64,000 nt of DNA from Photobacterium profundum SS9 (GTDB lineage Bacteria; Pseudomonadota; Gammaproteobacteria; Enterobacterales; Vibrionaceae): contig NC_006370.1 of the NCBI RefSeq assembly GCF_000196255.1, forward strand, positions 3,547,411 through 3,611,410, in the 5' to 3' direction. Below are positions 1 through 7,036 of this stretch, in pieces. Both the position numbers and the translations under genes were made by a program. The notes below the pieces were generated by a model. That model was given only the letters and a program-made list of their open reading frames with translations. It was not told where the DNA came from and made no database searches. Position 1 is the first letter of the stretch, and every line of letters starts with the position of its first letter.

Positions 1-8
1 TTACCAGT

Positions 9-1453
9 ATGAAAAAGAAATTATCATTTAAAGAAGAACCACCGACGGTAAATAGCCTCAATGAAGCTCAAGCTCTTATCCAGGAGCTATGGGAGAAATT
101 GCGGCACTACGAAGATAAGCTCTCGACGAGTTCTAAAAACTCATCAAAGTCGCCATCATCTGATGGCCCAAAAGAGAGGGCTGAGCGAAAAAAGCTGAAA
201 GCCCTCGTAGCGGCAATAAGATTGGAGCTCAACAAGGTCACGAGGGCAAACGGCGAAAACTGAGCAAACTCAAAAAGACAGATACTGTTGTACCCTGTGT
301 GCCCTGTGTGCCCAGTTCACTGTGCCCTTGTTGTGGCGATAGTCATATCGCGATTAATCAAAAACCATCCTATCGGCATCAAGTGCATGAAATCCCTGAG
401 CCAATTGTAAATATTACTGAATATCAAGTCTTTCATGGCCGGTGTCAAAATTGTCAGACTTCCGTTAAGGGGAAGCGGCCTCAAGATACCCCGCAGGGAA
501 TAATGGGCCCTAACCTCATGAGCTACATTGCCCTGCTGGCTGGACAGTTTCATCTCAGCGTTCGTAAAATACAAGAATTACTCAAGCTGCAGTTAGGCAC
601 CTCCTTTTCCACGGGCGCTATCTCCGAGGCTCAAGGAAAAGTATCATCGATGCTTACGCCTTTACATCAAGCCGTTCGAGACGCCATTCAAAAAGCGCCA
701 ATGGTTCATATTGATGAGACTTCTCACATCAGAAATGGTGAAAGCAGCCTACGCTGGTGTTGGCTGATGTCGAGTGATGATTGGGTCTATGAACGTGTTT
801 TGTTTTCACGCTCAACCCACTCGGCAAAAGTGATGCTGAATGAAAAATTTGCTGGGGTTGTTATCTCCGATCAATGTGCCAGCTATAATTGGCTCAATCC
901 TGAAAAACATCAATTTTGCTTAGGCCACCTAAAGCGAAATCTCCAACAAATGGCCGATTACAGTGGGGGTGGGTTAACCGCTTTTATTGGCAAACGACTG
1001 ACTCTGCTTATCAATATGATTTTTCGCACTCAACATCGTTATGAAGAAGAAAACATTTCAGCGGAGATATACTTTCGGAGAATGAAGCGATTGAGAAAGA
1101 GCTTAACGCGCTGGTTACACAAAGGCGCGGATGTCACAACATCTAGATATAGCGGTCGATGTAAATTCATTCTTAAGCACGAAGTCAGTTTGTGGGTATT
1201 TCTGACGGCTCCCTTAACAATCCCATTAACCAACAATGAAGCCGAGCGCCGGTTACGTGGAAGCGTGATCATGCGAAAAATCAGTTTTGGTACAAGCTCC
1301 GATCGCGGTGATAAGTTTCGAGGCCGAATACACACTCTTGTTGAAACCTGCAAGAAACGAAGTATGTCACCATTTATCGCTCTTCAACAGATTGTCAATG
1401 CTGTCGTGAAAAAACAGCCATATCCTGACATCTTCAATCCTTGTTCAGGGTAG
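9..1453 (+). CDS. IS66-family transposase, split by a -1 frame change
   Basis: DDE transposase that would move the IS66 element. The first frame (9-263, 84 residues) has the Leu-rich helix and the Ser/Lys-rich linker typical of the IS66 N-terminus. The second frame, open from about 188 to 1453, has a Cys zinc knuckle (CPCCG), the first Asp in HIDET, the second Asp in ISDQC and the Glu in the NNEAER block. The two frames join if the ribosome slips back one base at A AAA AAG (188-194), giving a protein of about 481 residues, a normal length for the family. The junction then reads SGNKIGAQQGHEG, which fits the family linker. The GTG at 299 opens the second frame but lies inside the conserved region, so it is not a believable start. 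Either programmed frameshifting or loss of one A from a run of seven explains the break. Confidence 0.85.
188..247 (+). promoter_or_regulatory. putative -1 ribosomal frameshift signal
   Basis: The heptamer A AAA AAG occupies 188-194 in the correct zero-frame phase. Six bases later comes a perfect 8-bp inverted repeat, GCCCTCGT at 201-208 and ACGAGGGC at 240-247, with a 31-base loop. Slippery heptamer, 6-base spacer and GC-rich stem is the standard bacterial -1 frameshift layout, as in dnaX and several insertion sequences. Function is inferred. Confidence 0.55.
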
Positions 1454-1629
1454 CAGTCAAGCTACTCTGGTGAACGCTTACGCATCTTGAGGTAACGTAG
1501 GTACATACATGTCGTTGCATGAAAGATGTGGCGTGTTTAAAAAATTTTTAGTTAACTGCTTTTGCATAGTTTTTCATCAATGTAGAATAGCTTTTCAATA
1601 AATATTGTTTATTGAGAGAGAGTTTTACA

Positions 1630-2049
1630 ATGCCACACGCCCAAACACAGATAGCTTCATCACATTCCCACCACGCGATCTCATGCAATCACTGTGACTA
1701 TCATGTCACGAATATACAGCCTCAAGTTTATGTTATTGATCCAAATGGTAAGCGAATTAGCACTGACTCTATTAGCCAAAGCATGACAGCTTTATATGGT
1801 ATTAATCAGCAGGTTGTTGAAGCCGTAATGACAGGGAAAAATGAAGATGATAATGCCAAAGCGTTACATCAAATGGTACTGACGCTCAGTGGAAAGCTCT
1901 ATCGCCATAACTGCCAACAGTGTGCGAACCAATTTTCACTCAATCCTCAAAAAGATAACCATGCTTGCCCACACTGCTGGTCTCAAAGTATTGTGCAAAT
2001 GAGCGGCGGTGAACAATGTCCAAAGTGCCAACAAGGTGAATTAAATTAG
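1630..2049 (+). CDS. orphan zinc-ribbon protein of unknown function
   Basis: 139 residues. I do not recognise the family. The protein has four Cys-x2-Cys pairs: CNHC near residue 18, CQQC near 96, CPHC near 114 and CPKC near 130, enough for two zinc sites. The N-terminus is His-rich (SHSHH). The middle 60 residues have no Cys and look globular. I chose the ATG at 1630 because a GAGAGAG ribosome binding site lies at about 1614-1620; a TTG at 1612 in the same frame would sit on that site. It lies between the end of the IS66 element and a LysR gene on the same strand. No signal peptide or membrane segment is visible. Nucleic-acid or metal binding is possible but not shown. Confidence 0.7.
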   Translation: MPHAQTQIASSHSHHAISCNHCDYHVTNIQPQVYVIDPNGKRISTDSISQSMTALYGINQQVVEAVMTGKNEDDNAKALHQMVLTLSGKLYRHNCQQCANQFSLNPQKDNHACPHCWSQSIVQMSGGEQCPKCQQGELN

Positions 2050-2079
2050 ATCATTGAACGAATAAATACATACTAAGGC

Positions 2080-2106
2080 GTAGCCAAAATACGGTATTTT
2101 GGCTAC
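2080..2106 (+). terminator. perfect 13-bp inverted repeat after the zinc-ribbon gene
   Basis: GTAGCCAAAATAC at 2080-2092 and GTATTTTGGCTAC at 2094-2106 are exact reverse complements separated by one base. There is no T run after it. It may end transcription of the upstream gene, or serve as a binding palindrome in front of the LysR gene at 2194. Confidence 0.45.
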
Positions 2107-2193
2107 CCAATTCCCTTTCCTTCATCACATCCCTTTCCCCGCCTTCTGCAGCAGTGTATAACAACTAACGAAGTGAGCGATGTGGGGTAAACA

Positions 2194-3153
2194 ATGGAAA
2201 GTAAAAGCAAAGATATTAACTGGCGAGGCGTCGATCTCAATCTACTTGTTGCTTTTTCAGCACTAATGGAAACACGTAGCGTGACAAAAGCAGCCGCCAA
2301 GTTATCGATTGGTCAATCTGCAATGAGTCACAATTTATCTCGGCTTCGTTTATTGCTGAACGACCCACTGTTTGAGCGCCAAGGTCATCAAATGATAGCG
2401 ACTCAACGTGCGATTGAACTGTCATCAACCATTGAAAATATCCTCAATCTTGTAATGACACAGGTTTTACGACCGGATGACTTTGATTCGCAGCATTATC
2501 AAGGCACGTTTCGTATCGGCTTAACCGACTACGCTGAATTACTGTTTGCTCCTGCACTATTTGACGCCATTTCACGACTGGCACCTAAATGCCAACTCAG
2601 CTTTTGCAATGTCGATAGACATAACTACATCAATAGCTTCAACGATAAAAACCTCGATGTGGTGATTGGCTCCATGACTGATTTACCCAAAGAACTTGAA
2701 AGCCAATACTTATACACCGAAGATCATGTGTGCTTATTCGATCAATCGGCTACTGGCTTAACAGTGCCTGTCAGCTTGGCACGCTACATCATTACACCCC
2801 AAGCATTGGTATCACCAGATGGAAAGCTCGCAAGCCCTATTGATAACCAACTACAAGAACAAGGCTTTAAACGTCATATCGCATTAGGATCGAGTAATTT
2901 CCTGACGATTAGACACCTTTTAAAAGATCGTAATCTATTGTGTGTCGTATCACGATTAATGGCCAAAATTGATATTTTTAATGACAACCTAACACAATGC
3001 AAACCCCCTGTTGATATTCCTGATTTTCATATCAACATGCTGTGGTTACGTCGAAATAGCACCCATCAAAGAATGGAATGGTTATGCCAGATTGTGAGTG
3101 AAACCGTGAGTGAACGCGTCGCGTCCCTGCGAGAAAAAAGTGAAGCAAGATGA
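2194..3153 (+). CDS. LysR-family transcriptional regulator
   Basis: 319 residues, normal length for LysR regulators. The N-terminal winged helix-turn-helix is clear: DLNLLVAFSALMETRSVTKA at residues 13-32, then the recognition helix QSAMSHNLSRLR and DPLFER. The rest has the usual co-inducer-binding fold, starting near residue 95 (FRIGLTDYAE). The DLNLL start and long C-terminal domain resemble the NodD/NahR/LeuO-like branch, but the effector cannot be told. The ATG at 2194 has only a weak GGGG site before it. The gene faces away from the metal-cofactor operon; both end near 3155-3300, so it is not divergent with an obvious target. Confidence 0.9.
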   Translation: MESKSKDINWRGVDLNLLVAFSALMETRSVTKAAAKLSIGQSAMSHNLSRLRLLLNDPLFERQGHQMIATQRAIELSSTIENILNLVMTQVLRPDDFDSQHYQGTFRIGLTDYAELLFAPALFDAISRLAPKCQLSFCNVDRHNYINSFNDKNLDVVIGSMTDLPKELESQYLYTEDHVCLFDQSATGLTVPVSLARYIITPQALVSPDGKLASPIDNQLQEQGFKRHIALGSSNFLTIRHLLKDRNLLCVVSRLMAKIDIFNDNLTQCKPPVDIPDFHINMLWLRRNSTHQRMEWLCQIVSETVSERVASLREKSEAR

Positions 3154-3219
3154 CGCGGTGAGGTAAATACAATATAGATTGGGCAACTTGGCACAAGCTC
3201 AGTATTGAATAAATTTAAC

Positions 3220-3248
3220 AGCAAGAGAGGTGATGTGCCTCTCTTCTG
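3220..3248. terminator. hairpin between convergent genes
   Basis: AAGAGAGG (3223-3230) pairs with CCTCTCTT (3238-3245) around a 7-base loop and extends with CAG/CTG. It lies between the end of the LysR gene and the end of the NqrM-like gene and could serve both. The T-rich tail is short. Confidence 0.5.
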
Positions 3249-3297
3249 TTTGTATGTGCTTAAGAAACAACATGTACTTAAACAGACATGCTAATCG

Positions 3298-3492
3298 CTA
3301 TTTAACACTCGGCTCTTGAATTTGATAAAACTTATGTGTGTCGCAAGGCTCATCACAATCACATTCTTTATCGACTCCAACGTTTGCTAAACCACCACAA
3401 CTCCCACTGATCGTTTTCTTTTTCACAACCCAACCAATTGCCATCGCAGCAATCACTAACAAGAAAACAGCCATCGTTAATACAAATGTCAT
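3298..3492 (-). CDS. nqrM: NqrM-like (DUF539) small membrane iron-delivery protein
   Basis: 64 residues. One N-terminal membrane helix (about residues 3-22) is followed by KKK and a soluble tail with the conserved Cys pattern SCGGL...CDCDEPC. This pattern defines NqrM (DUF539), which matures the sodium-pumping NADH:quinone oxidoreductase by helping load iron between NqrD and NqrE. Its ATG overlaps the stop of the upstream gene (ATGA), so it is translationally coupled. nqrM normally sits at the end of the nqr operon next to apbE; here it is the last gene of an operon with a NifX-like protein and a DUF134 regulator. It may be a second copy or a relocated single copy. Confidence 0.85.
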   Translation of the reverse strand: MTFVLTMAVFLLVIAAMAIGWVVKKKTISGSCGGLANVGVDKECDCDEPCDTHKFYQIQEPSVK

Positions 3493-3965
3493 AACGTAAA
3501 CCCTCCTATCTTAGTTAGACCTTGGATTGTTGATTTTCTATTCATCGTAGTACCAATTTTTATCGGCACGGGTTTCTTCTTGCCTGCACATCCACACCCA
3601 CAGTCGCCTTTATCTCGCTTACATGGGCGACCTTGCTCTGCTGTTGTCAGAGCTTCTTTTTCTACTTTACCCGTCATAACCGCGTCTATAGAGCTACGCT
3701 GGGGCACTTTTGTGACACTGAAGCCCGCATTTAATAATCGGCCTAAAGAGCGTTGACCAACATTGCCTAGCACAATCTCTTTAACGCCTAATTCACTCAG
3801 TTGACGTTGAATAACTTTCTTATGCTTACAACCTAACTCTTTACTGCCTGTATTTTCAATGCGCTCGATGAATTGTCCTTGCGAGTCATAAACCATAAAG
3901 GCGGCGGCTTTACCAAAGTGCCCTGCAACTTGAGAGCGAAGAGTGATTGCTATTGCGATACACAT
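3489..3965 (-). CDS. NifX/NafY-type (dinitrogenase Fe-Mo cofactor domain) protein
   Basis: 158 residues from the chosen start. Residues 1-105 have the ribonuclease-H-like fold of the NifB/NifX/NafY domain: AIAITLRSQVAGHFGKAAAF at the start, then the HKKVIQRQLSELGVKEIVLG helix-strand pair and GRLLNAGFSV. Family members bind iron-sulfur or molybdenum-iron clusters. The C-terminal 50 residues add a Cys-rich, Lys-rich tail (CKRDKGDCGCGCAGKKK) that could hold metal. The ATG at 3965 has an AGAGGA site 9-10 bases before it and lies one base after the stop of the DUF134 gene; an earlier in-frame start would lie inside that gene. There is no nitrogenase gene in the window, so the role is general metallocluster handling, by inference. 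Confidence 0.85.
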   Translation of the reverse strand: MCIAIAITLRSQVAGHFGKAAAFMVYDSQGQFIERIENTGSKELGCKHKKVIQRQLSELGVKEIVLGNVGQRSLGRLLNAGFSVTKVPQRSSIDAVMTGKVEKEALTTAEQGRPCKRDKGDCGCGCAGKKKPVPIKIGTTMNRKSTIQGLTKIGGFTL

Positions 3966-3966
3966 A

Positions 3967-4344
3967 TCAGTGTTCCTCTGTTTCAGTCTCAACGATTTCT
4001 ACGTTTTTAGGCTGAGTGATAGATGATGAAAAAACCGTCTTTGCCTGACGTTGAGCTTGAGGTAAATGTGTACCTTGCAAGTCGATTGCTTGCCCCGTCA
4101 CTAAAGCTTGTGCCACTTTTTGACGAGCACGAGATACAATACTACCCAACGTCTGACGAGATACTCCTAACTCGTGAGCTGCCGCCAATTGCTGCATGCC
4201 ATTCATATCAACCAAACGCAGTGCCTCCAACTCATCATCTGCCAATACGATTGAGGTCAGTTCAGTCATTGGAATGCCGTTAGGCTTAAAACATGAATAT
4301 GCTGGGCGACAATTAATCTTTCGCTGGATCTTGGGTCGGCCCAT
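3967..4344 (-). CDS. UPF0251/DUF134 predicted DNA-binding protein
   Basis: 125 residues. It begins MGRPKIQRKINCRPAYSCFK, the hallmark of DUF134, and continues with GIP and a conserved LADDELEALRLVD block. A sigma-like helix-turn-helix follows (GMQQLAAAHELGVSRQTLGS). The C-terminal tail is acidic and variable. The ATG at 4344 is preceded by GTGAGGG; an upstream in-frame ATG at 4383 has no ribosome binding site and adds nothing conserved. First gene of the three-gene operon with the NifX-like and NqrM-like proteins, so it probably regulates them. A 17-bp palindrome lies about 60 bases upstream. In this family the Cys residues and company of NifX-like genes suggest sensing of iron or clusters, which is inference. 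Confidence 0.88.
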   Translation of the reverse strand: MGRPKIQRKINCRPAYSCFKPNGIPMTELTSIVLADDELEALRLVDMNGMQQLAAAHELGVSRQTLGSIVSRARQKVAQALVTGQAIDLQGTHLPQAQRQAKTVFSSSITQPKNVEIVETETEEH

Positions 4345-4405
4345 AAATCCCTCACTTTGGTTTAGAAATATATCAATGCACATTATTGGCGTATGCCAGA
4401 AACCA

Positions 4406-4422
4406 TGTGTTGATCTAACACA
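4406..4422. promoter_or_regulatory. 17-bp palindrome upstream of the DUF134 operon
   Basis: TGTGTT (4406-4411) and AACACA (4417-4422) are exact reverse complements around GATCT. The site lies 62-78 bases before the DUF134 start, a good place for an operator, possibly for DUF134 itself. Confidence 0.4.
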
Positions 4423-4829
4423 GCTAAATACTAAAAAATAATCAACAATTTTTTGTAAACTAAGCTTCAGAAGAAAATGCTATTAATCATGGTGGGTAGG
4501 CTGTGGAATTGACTAATAAAGAAACATACAGAGGAAGTAGAACGAATCAAGTTAACGTAATAATATGCAGTAAAAATCGCATAAAACCCTACAATACAAC
4601 CACTAAACAGTACTTCAGCACTCGATTAAAGAGTCTTTAAATTCAATCCAGCAAGGCATGTCTGACAACAACAAACAGCAGATTATGCTAAAAGCAAATA
4701 TCAGTGACTAAAGTTAGACTGCTCACCTTAATTTAACATTATTATTATGCTGATAGAGTCACATATTTGCAATGCAAATAGTTTTATAATACGTCCCGTT
4801 GAAAAGACGAATTCAAGGTTGAATTTTAT
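4423..4829. promoter_or_regulatory. AT-rich intergenic region with a promoter for the 67-residue gene
   Basis: I see no gene in 4423-4760. Near the right end there is a perfect TATAAT at 4785-4790, preceded by a palindrome ATTTGCA-A-TGCAAAT (4765-4779). The -35 match is poor, so activation through the palindrome is possible. Transcription would start near 4797. A second short repeat, AATTCAA-GG-TTGAATT (about 4810-4825), holds the only AAGG ribosome binding site for the next gene inside a potential hairpin. Confidence 0.45.
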
Positions 4830-5033
4830 ATGCGCATGTTCAAACGCTACCTGCCCAAGCTTATCGCTAAGCATGTAAGCCGTTTATTTAGTGGAAGAAT
4901 ATATATTGATGGCCGAGGAGGCTATCAGTTCGACAAAGGAATGTTACTTGTGCCCGTAAAAGCCCAAGAGCGACATTATAAAACCGTTAACGAGGTTAAT
5001 TTCGAAATCAAACGCTTAAAAGAAGTCTATTAA
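4830..5033 (+). CDS. small basic protein of unknown function
   Basis: 67 residues, rich in Lys and Arg (predicted basic), no Cys, no membrane segment or signal peptide. I do not recognise it. The N-terminal half looks like an amphipathic helix (FKRYLPKLIAKHVSRLF), followed by a Gly-rich turn (DGRGGYQ) and a second helix. A perfect -10 box upstream and a strong terminator 25 bases after the stop frame it as a single-gene transcript, which supports a real gene. The start at 4830 fits an AAGG site 11 bases upstream; ATG at 4836 is an alternative. Confidence 0.6.
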   Translation: MRMFKRYLPKLIAKHVSRLFSGRIYIDGRGGYQFDKGMLLVPVKAQERHYKTVNEVNFEIKRLKEVY

Positions 5034-5057
5034 TGACACTGTTCATTATCTTATTCT

Positions 5058-5109
5058 AAAAAGCCCACCGAGTACTTATGAGTAATAAGGTACTTTGGTG
5101 GGCTTTTTT
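5058..5109. terminator. bidirectional intrinsic terminator
   Basis: AAAAAGCCCACC (5058-5069) pairs with GGTGGGCTTTTTT (from 5097), with A and T runs on both sides and a further GTAC pairing in the loop. It can end both the small gene on the plus strand and gcvH on the minus strand. Confidence 0.85.
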
Positions 5110-5149
5110 ACTTTTTAGCGCAGAATCATTATGACTCTTATTGACTCAA

Positions 5150-5542
5150 CTATTCAGTCTCATCGATGAGGTCTTGGTAACCTTCAGGATCAAGCAAATC
5201 ATCAAATTCGCCTTCATCTTCCGCTTTAATTTGAAATAACCAGCCATCACCATATGGATCACTGTTTACCCGTTCTGGGGAATCACTCAGTTCTTCATTC
5301 ACAGCAACCACGACCCCTGTAAGCGGAGCATAAATATCAGATGCTGCTTTTACCGATTCGGCAACAGCACAGTCTTCACCCACTTCGGTATCAGAATCAA
5401 CGTCTGGAACATCAATAAAAACCATATCACCTAACAATGCCTGTGCATGATCAGTAATACCGACAGTATAGATACCGTCACCTTCAGAACGTACCCATTC
5501 GTGGGTGTTAGAGAATCTCAATTCAGAGGGAACATAACTCAT
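5150..5542 (-). CDS. gcvH: glycine cleavage system H protein
   Basis: 130 residues, family length. H protein carries the lipoyl arm that shuttles the aminomethyl group between the P, T and L proteins of glycine cleavage. The lipoyl attachment site is visible as AESVKAASD, with Lys at residue 65, inside the biotinyl/lipoyl beta-barrel ([24 protein letters not shown]). A clear AAGGAAG site precedes the ATG. No gcvT or gcvP is nearby and the 280-bp leader shows no glycine-riboswitch features, so this gene is a separate unit, unlike the usual gcvTHP cluster. Confidence 0.95.
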   Translation of the reverse strand: MSYVPSELRFSNTHEWVRSEGDGIYTVGITDHAQALLGDMVFIDVPDVDSDTEVGEDCAVAESVKAASDIYAPLTGVVVAVNEELSDSPERVNSDPYGDGWLFQIKAEDEGEFDDLLDPEGYQDLIDETE

Positions 5543-5754
5543 GGTGTAACTTCCTTATGAAATGGCTGCTTATACTCGTATTAGGTTCGATTGAAGCAGA
5601 TGATGAAAACACATAAAACAATGCCAAATCAGATAGCTTGCATGAAATACAAGTTACCGTATTAGCGCTAGCGCACACGACATTGATTTCTTGTATTTAC
5701 TGTAGGAGAAAAAAACAATTTTGTGATCACTTTATGTTTTAAATTATCAAAAAC

Positions 5755-5789
5755 AAAAAAAGACCACCTCTATTGAGGTAGTCTTTTTA
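5755..5789. terminator. terminator after ubiI
   Basis: AAAAAGACCACCTC and GAGGTAGTCTTTTT form a stem with loop TATT, flanked by A and T runs. On the minus strand it follows the ubiI stop by about 40 bases. Confidence 0.85.
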
Positions 5790-5827
5790 TAATCACATCA
5801 GGTATGTATTACGAAGAACAATAATAC

Positions 5828-7036
5828 TTAGCGTTTAGCAAGATCCGGTAATTCACCCGATAAGCCTAAAGCACGGCGCATAAATTCATCTTTCACACCC
5901 GGCGCTTTATCGGCAAATAACATGCCTAAATCACGCACTAGTTTCTTAGCCGGATTACTGCCGTCAAATAAATCACGGAAGCCCTGCATGGTAGTGATCA
6001 TCTTCGCGGCTTCTGCTTTACGCCAACGCTCATAATGACGCAGATTGCTCTTCTGACCAATATCTTGTTCTTTCTGCCATAACGCTTTTAGCTCTTGCGC
6101 TAGGCTCGCGGCATCTAACAAACCAAGGTTAACTCCCTGACCCGCTAAGGGGTGGATCGTATGAGCAGCATCGCCGACTAATGCAACACGTTCACGCACA
6201 AAATCACGGGCATATCGCATCTTTAATGGGAATGCTTGACGCTGCCCTTCAACCTTACATAAGCCTAAACGGTTATCAAATGCCGCTGTCAGTGATTTAT
6301 TAAATTCGCTATCAGACAACCCACACAGCTGTTCTGCTTCATCTGGTGCTACCGACCATACGATAGAACACAAATCGCTTTCAGCAAGCGGTAAGAAAGC
6401 TAATGGTCCTTGCGGACGGAAAATTTGGCGGGCTGTTTTATCATGGGGTTCAGCACAGCGAATATTGGCAACAATGGCACTGTGCCCATAATCCCAATGC
6501 GTTAATGGGATATCTAATTGACGACGCACCCATGAGTTCGCGCCATCAGCACCCACCACTAATTTTGCCGTTAAGCTCTTGCCCGACTCCATCGTTAACC
6601 ATGCTTCGCTTTCACCAAAAGCAATGTTTTGGCATCGCTCTGGGGCCATTAAGGTCACATTATTAAGCTGCTTAATGCGATCGAGTAATGCAAGTTGAAT
6701 AACGCGGTTTTCAACGATATGACCTAAATCAGGTTGTGATAACCTTTCGGCATCAAATTGAATCTTGGCAAAGCTATCTTGCTCCCATACTTCCATTCGG
6801 TTATATGGACTGAATCGGCGAGACTCAATACCTTGCCAAGCCCCTACTCGTCGTAAAATACGCTCACTCGCACGGCTTAAGGCTGACACACGTACATCCG
6901 GCAATAAAGCCAATTCAGGATCAGGTAATTGTCCTTCAATAACAGCAACACGCAATTCCGTTTCAGCTAATGCAGCTGCAAGAGTTAAACCCACCATACC
7001 ACCACCAATAATGGCAACATCAACACTCTGCATCAT
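5828..7036 (-). CDS. ubiI: 2-polyprenylphenol 6-hydroxylase, FAD-dependent
   Basis: 402 residues. UbiI (VisC) adds the first ring hydroxyl in aerobic ubiquinone synthesis. The Rossmann FAD motif IIGGGMVGLT is at residues 9-18 and the second FAD/NAD motif GDAAHTIHPLAGQGVN is near residue 290, both typical of the UbiH/UbiF/VisC group. It is the second gene of a coupled pair: its ATG overlaps the stop of ubiH (ATGATG). The first two Met codons are adjacent and either may be used. A terminator follows, so it ends the transcript. Confidence 0.93.
   Translation of the reverse strand: MMQSVDVAIIGGGMVGLTLAAALAETELRVAVIEGQLPDPELALLPDVRVSALSRASERILRRVGAWQGIESRRFSPYNRMEVWEQDSFAKIQFDAERLSQPDLGHIVENRVIQLALLDRIKQLNNVTLMAPERCQNIAFGESEAWLTMESGKSLTAKLVVGADGANSWVRRQLDIPLTHWDYGHSAIVANIRCAEPHDKTARQIFRPQGPLAFLPLAESDLCSIVWSVAPDEAEQLCGLSDSEFNKSLTAAFDNRLGLCKVEGQRQAFPLKMRYARDFVRERVALVGDAAHTIHPLAGQGVNLGLLDAASLAQELKALWQKEQDIGQKSNLRHYERWRKAEAAKMITTMQGFRDLFDGSNPAKKLVRDLGMLFADKAPGVKDEFMRRALGLSGELPDLAKR

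Larger units (their letters stand above)
1..1481 (+). mobile_element. IS66-family insertion sequence, right part
   Basis: The transposase reading frames run from 9 to 1453 and the element appears to end at 1481. The last seven bases, CGCTTAC at 1475-1481, are the reverse complement of GTAAGCG, the usual outer end of IS66-family terminal repeats. The left end lies before base 1, so the 8-bp target duplication expected for this family cannot be checked; its right copy would be 1482-1489. I see no tnpA or tnpB accessory gene in the visible part, so it may be the transposase-only type. That it is IS66 family is well supported; the exact end is inferred. Confidence 0.85.

Noticed and set aside
3489..3965. 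Nitrogen fixation locus suggested by the NifX-like gene
   Set aside because: No nifHDK, nifB or nifEN in the window; the domain is common in non-fixing bacteria.
5543..5754. Possible glycine riboswitch before gcvH
   Set aside because: The leader lacks the conserved riboswitch pieces; it only has a short palindrome (GCGCTAGCGC) and A/T runs.
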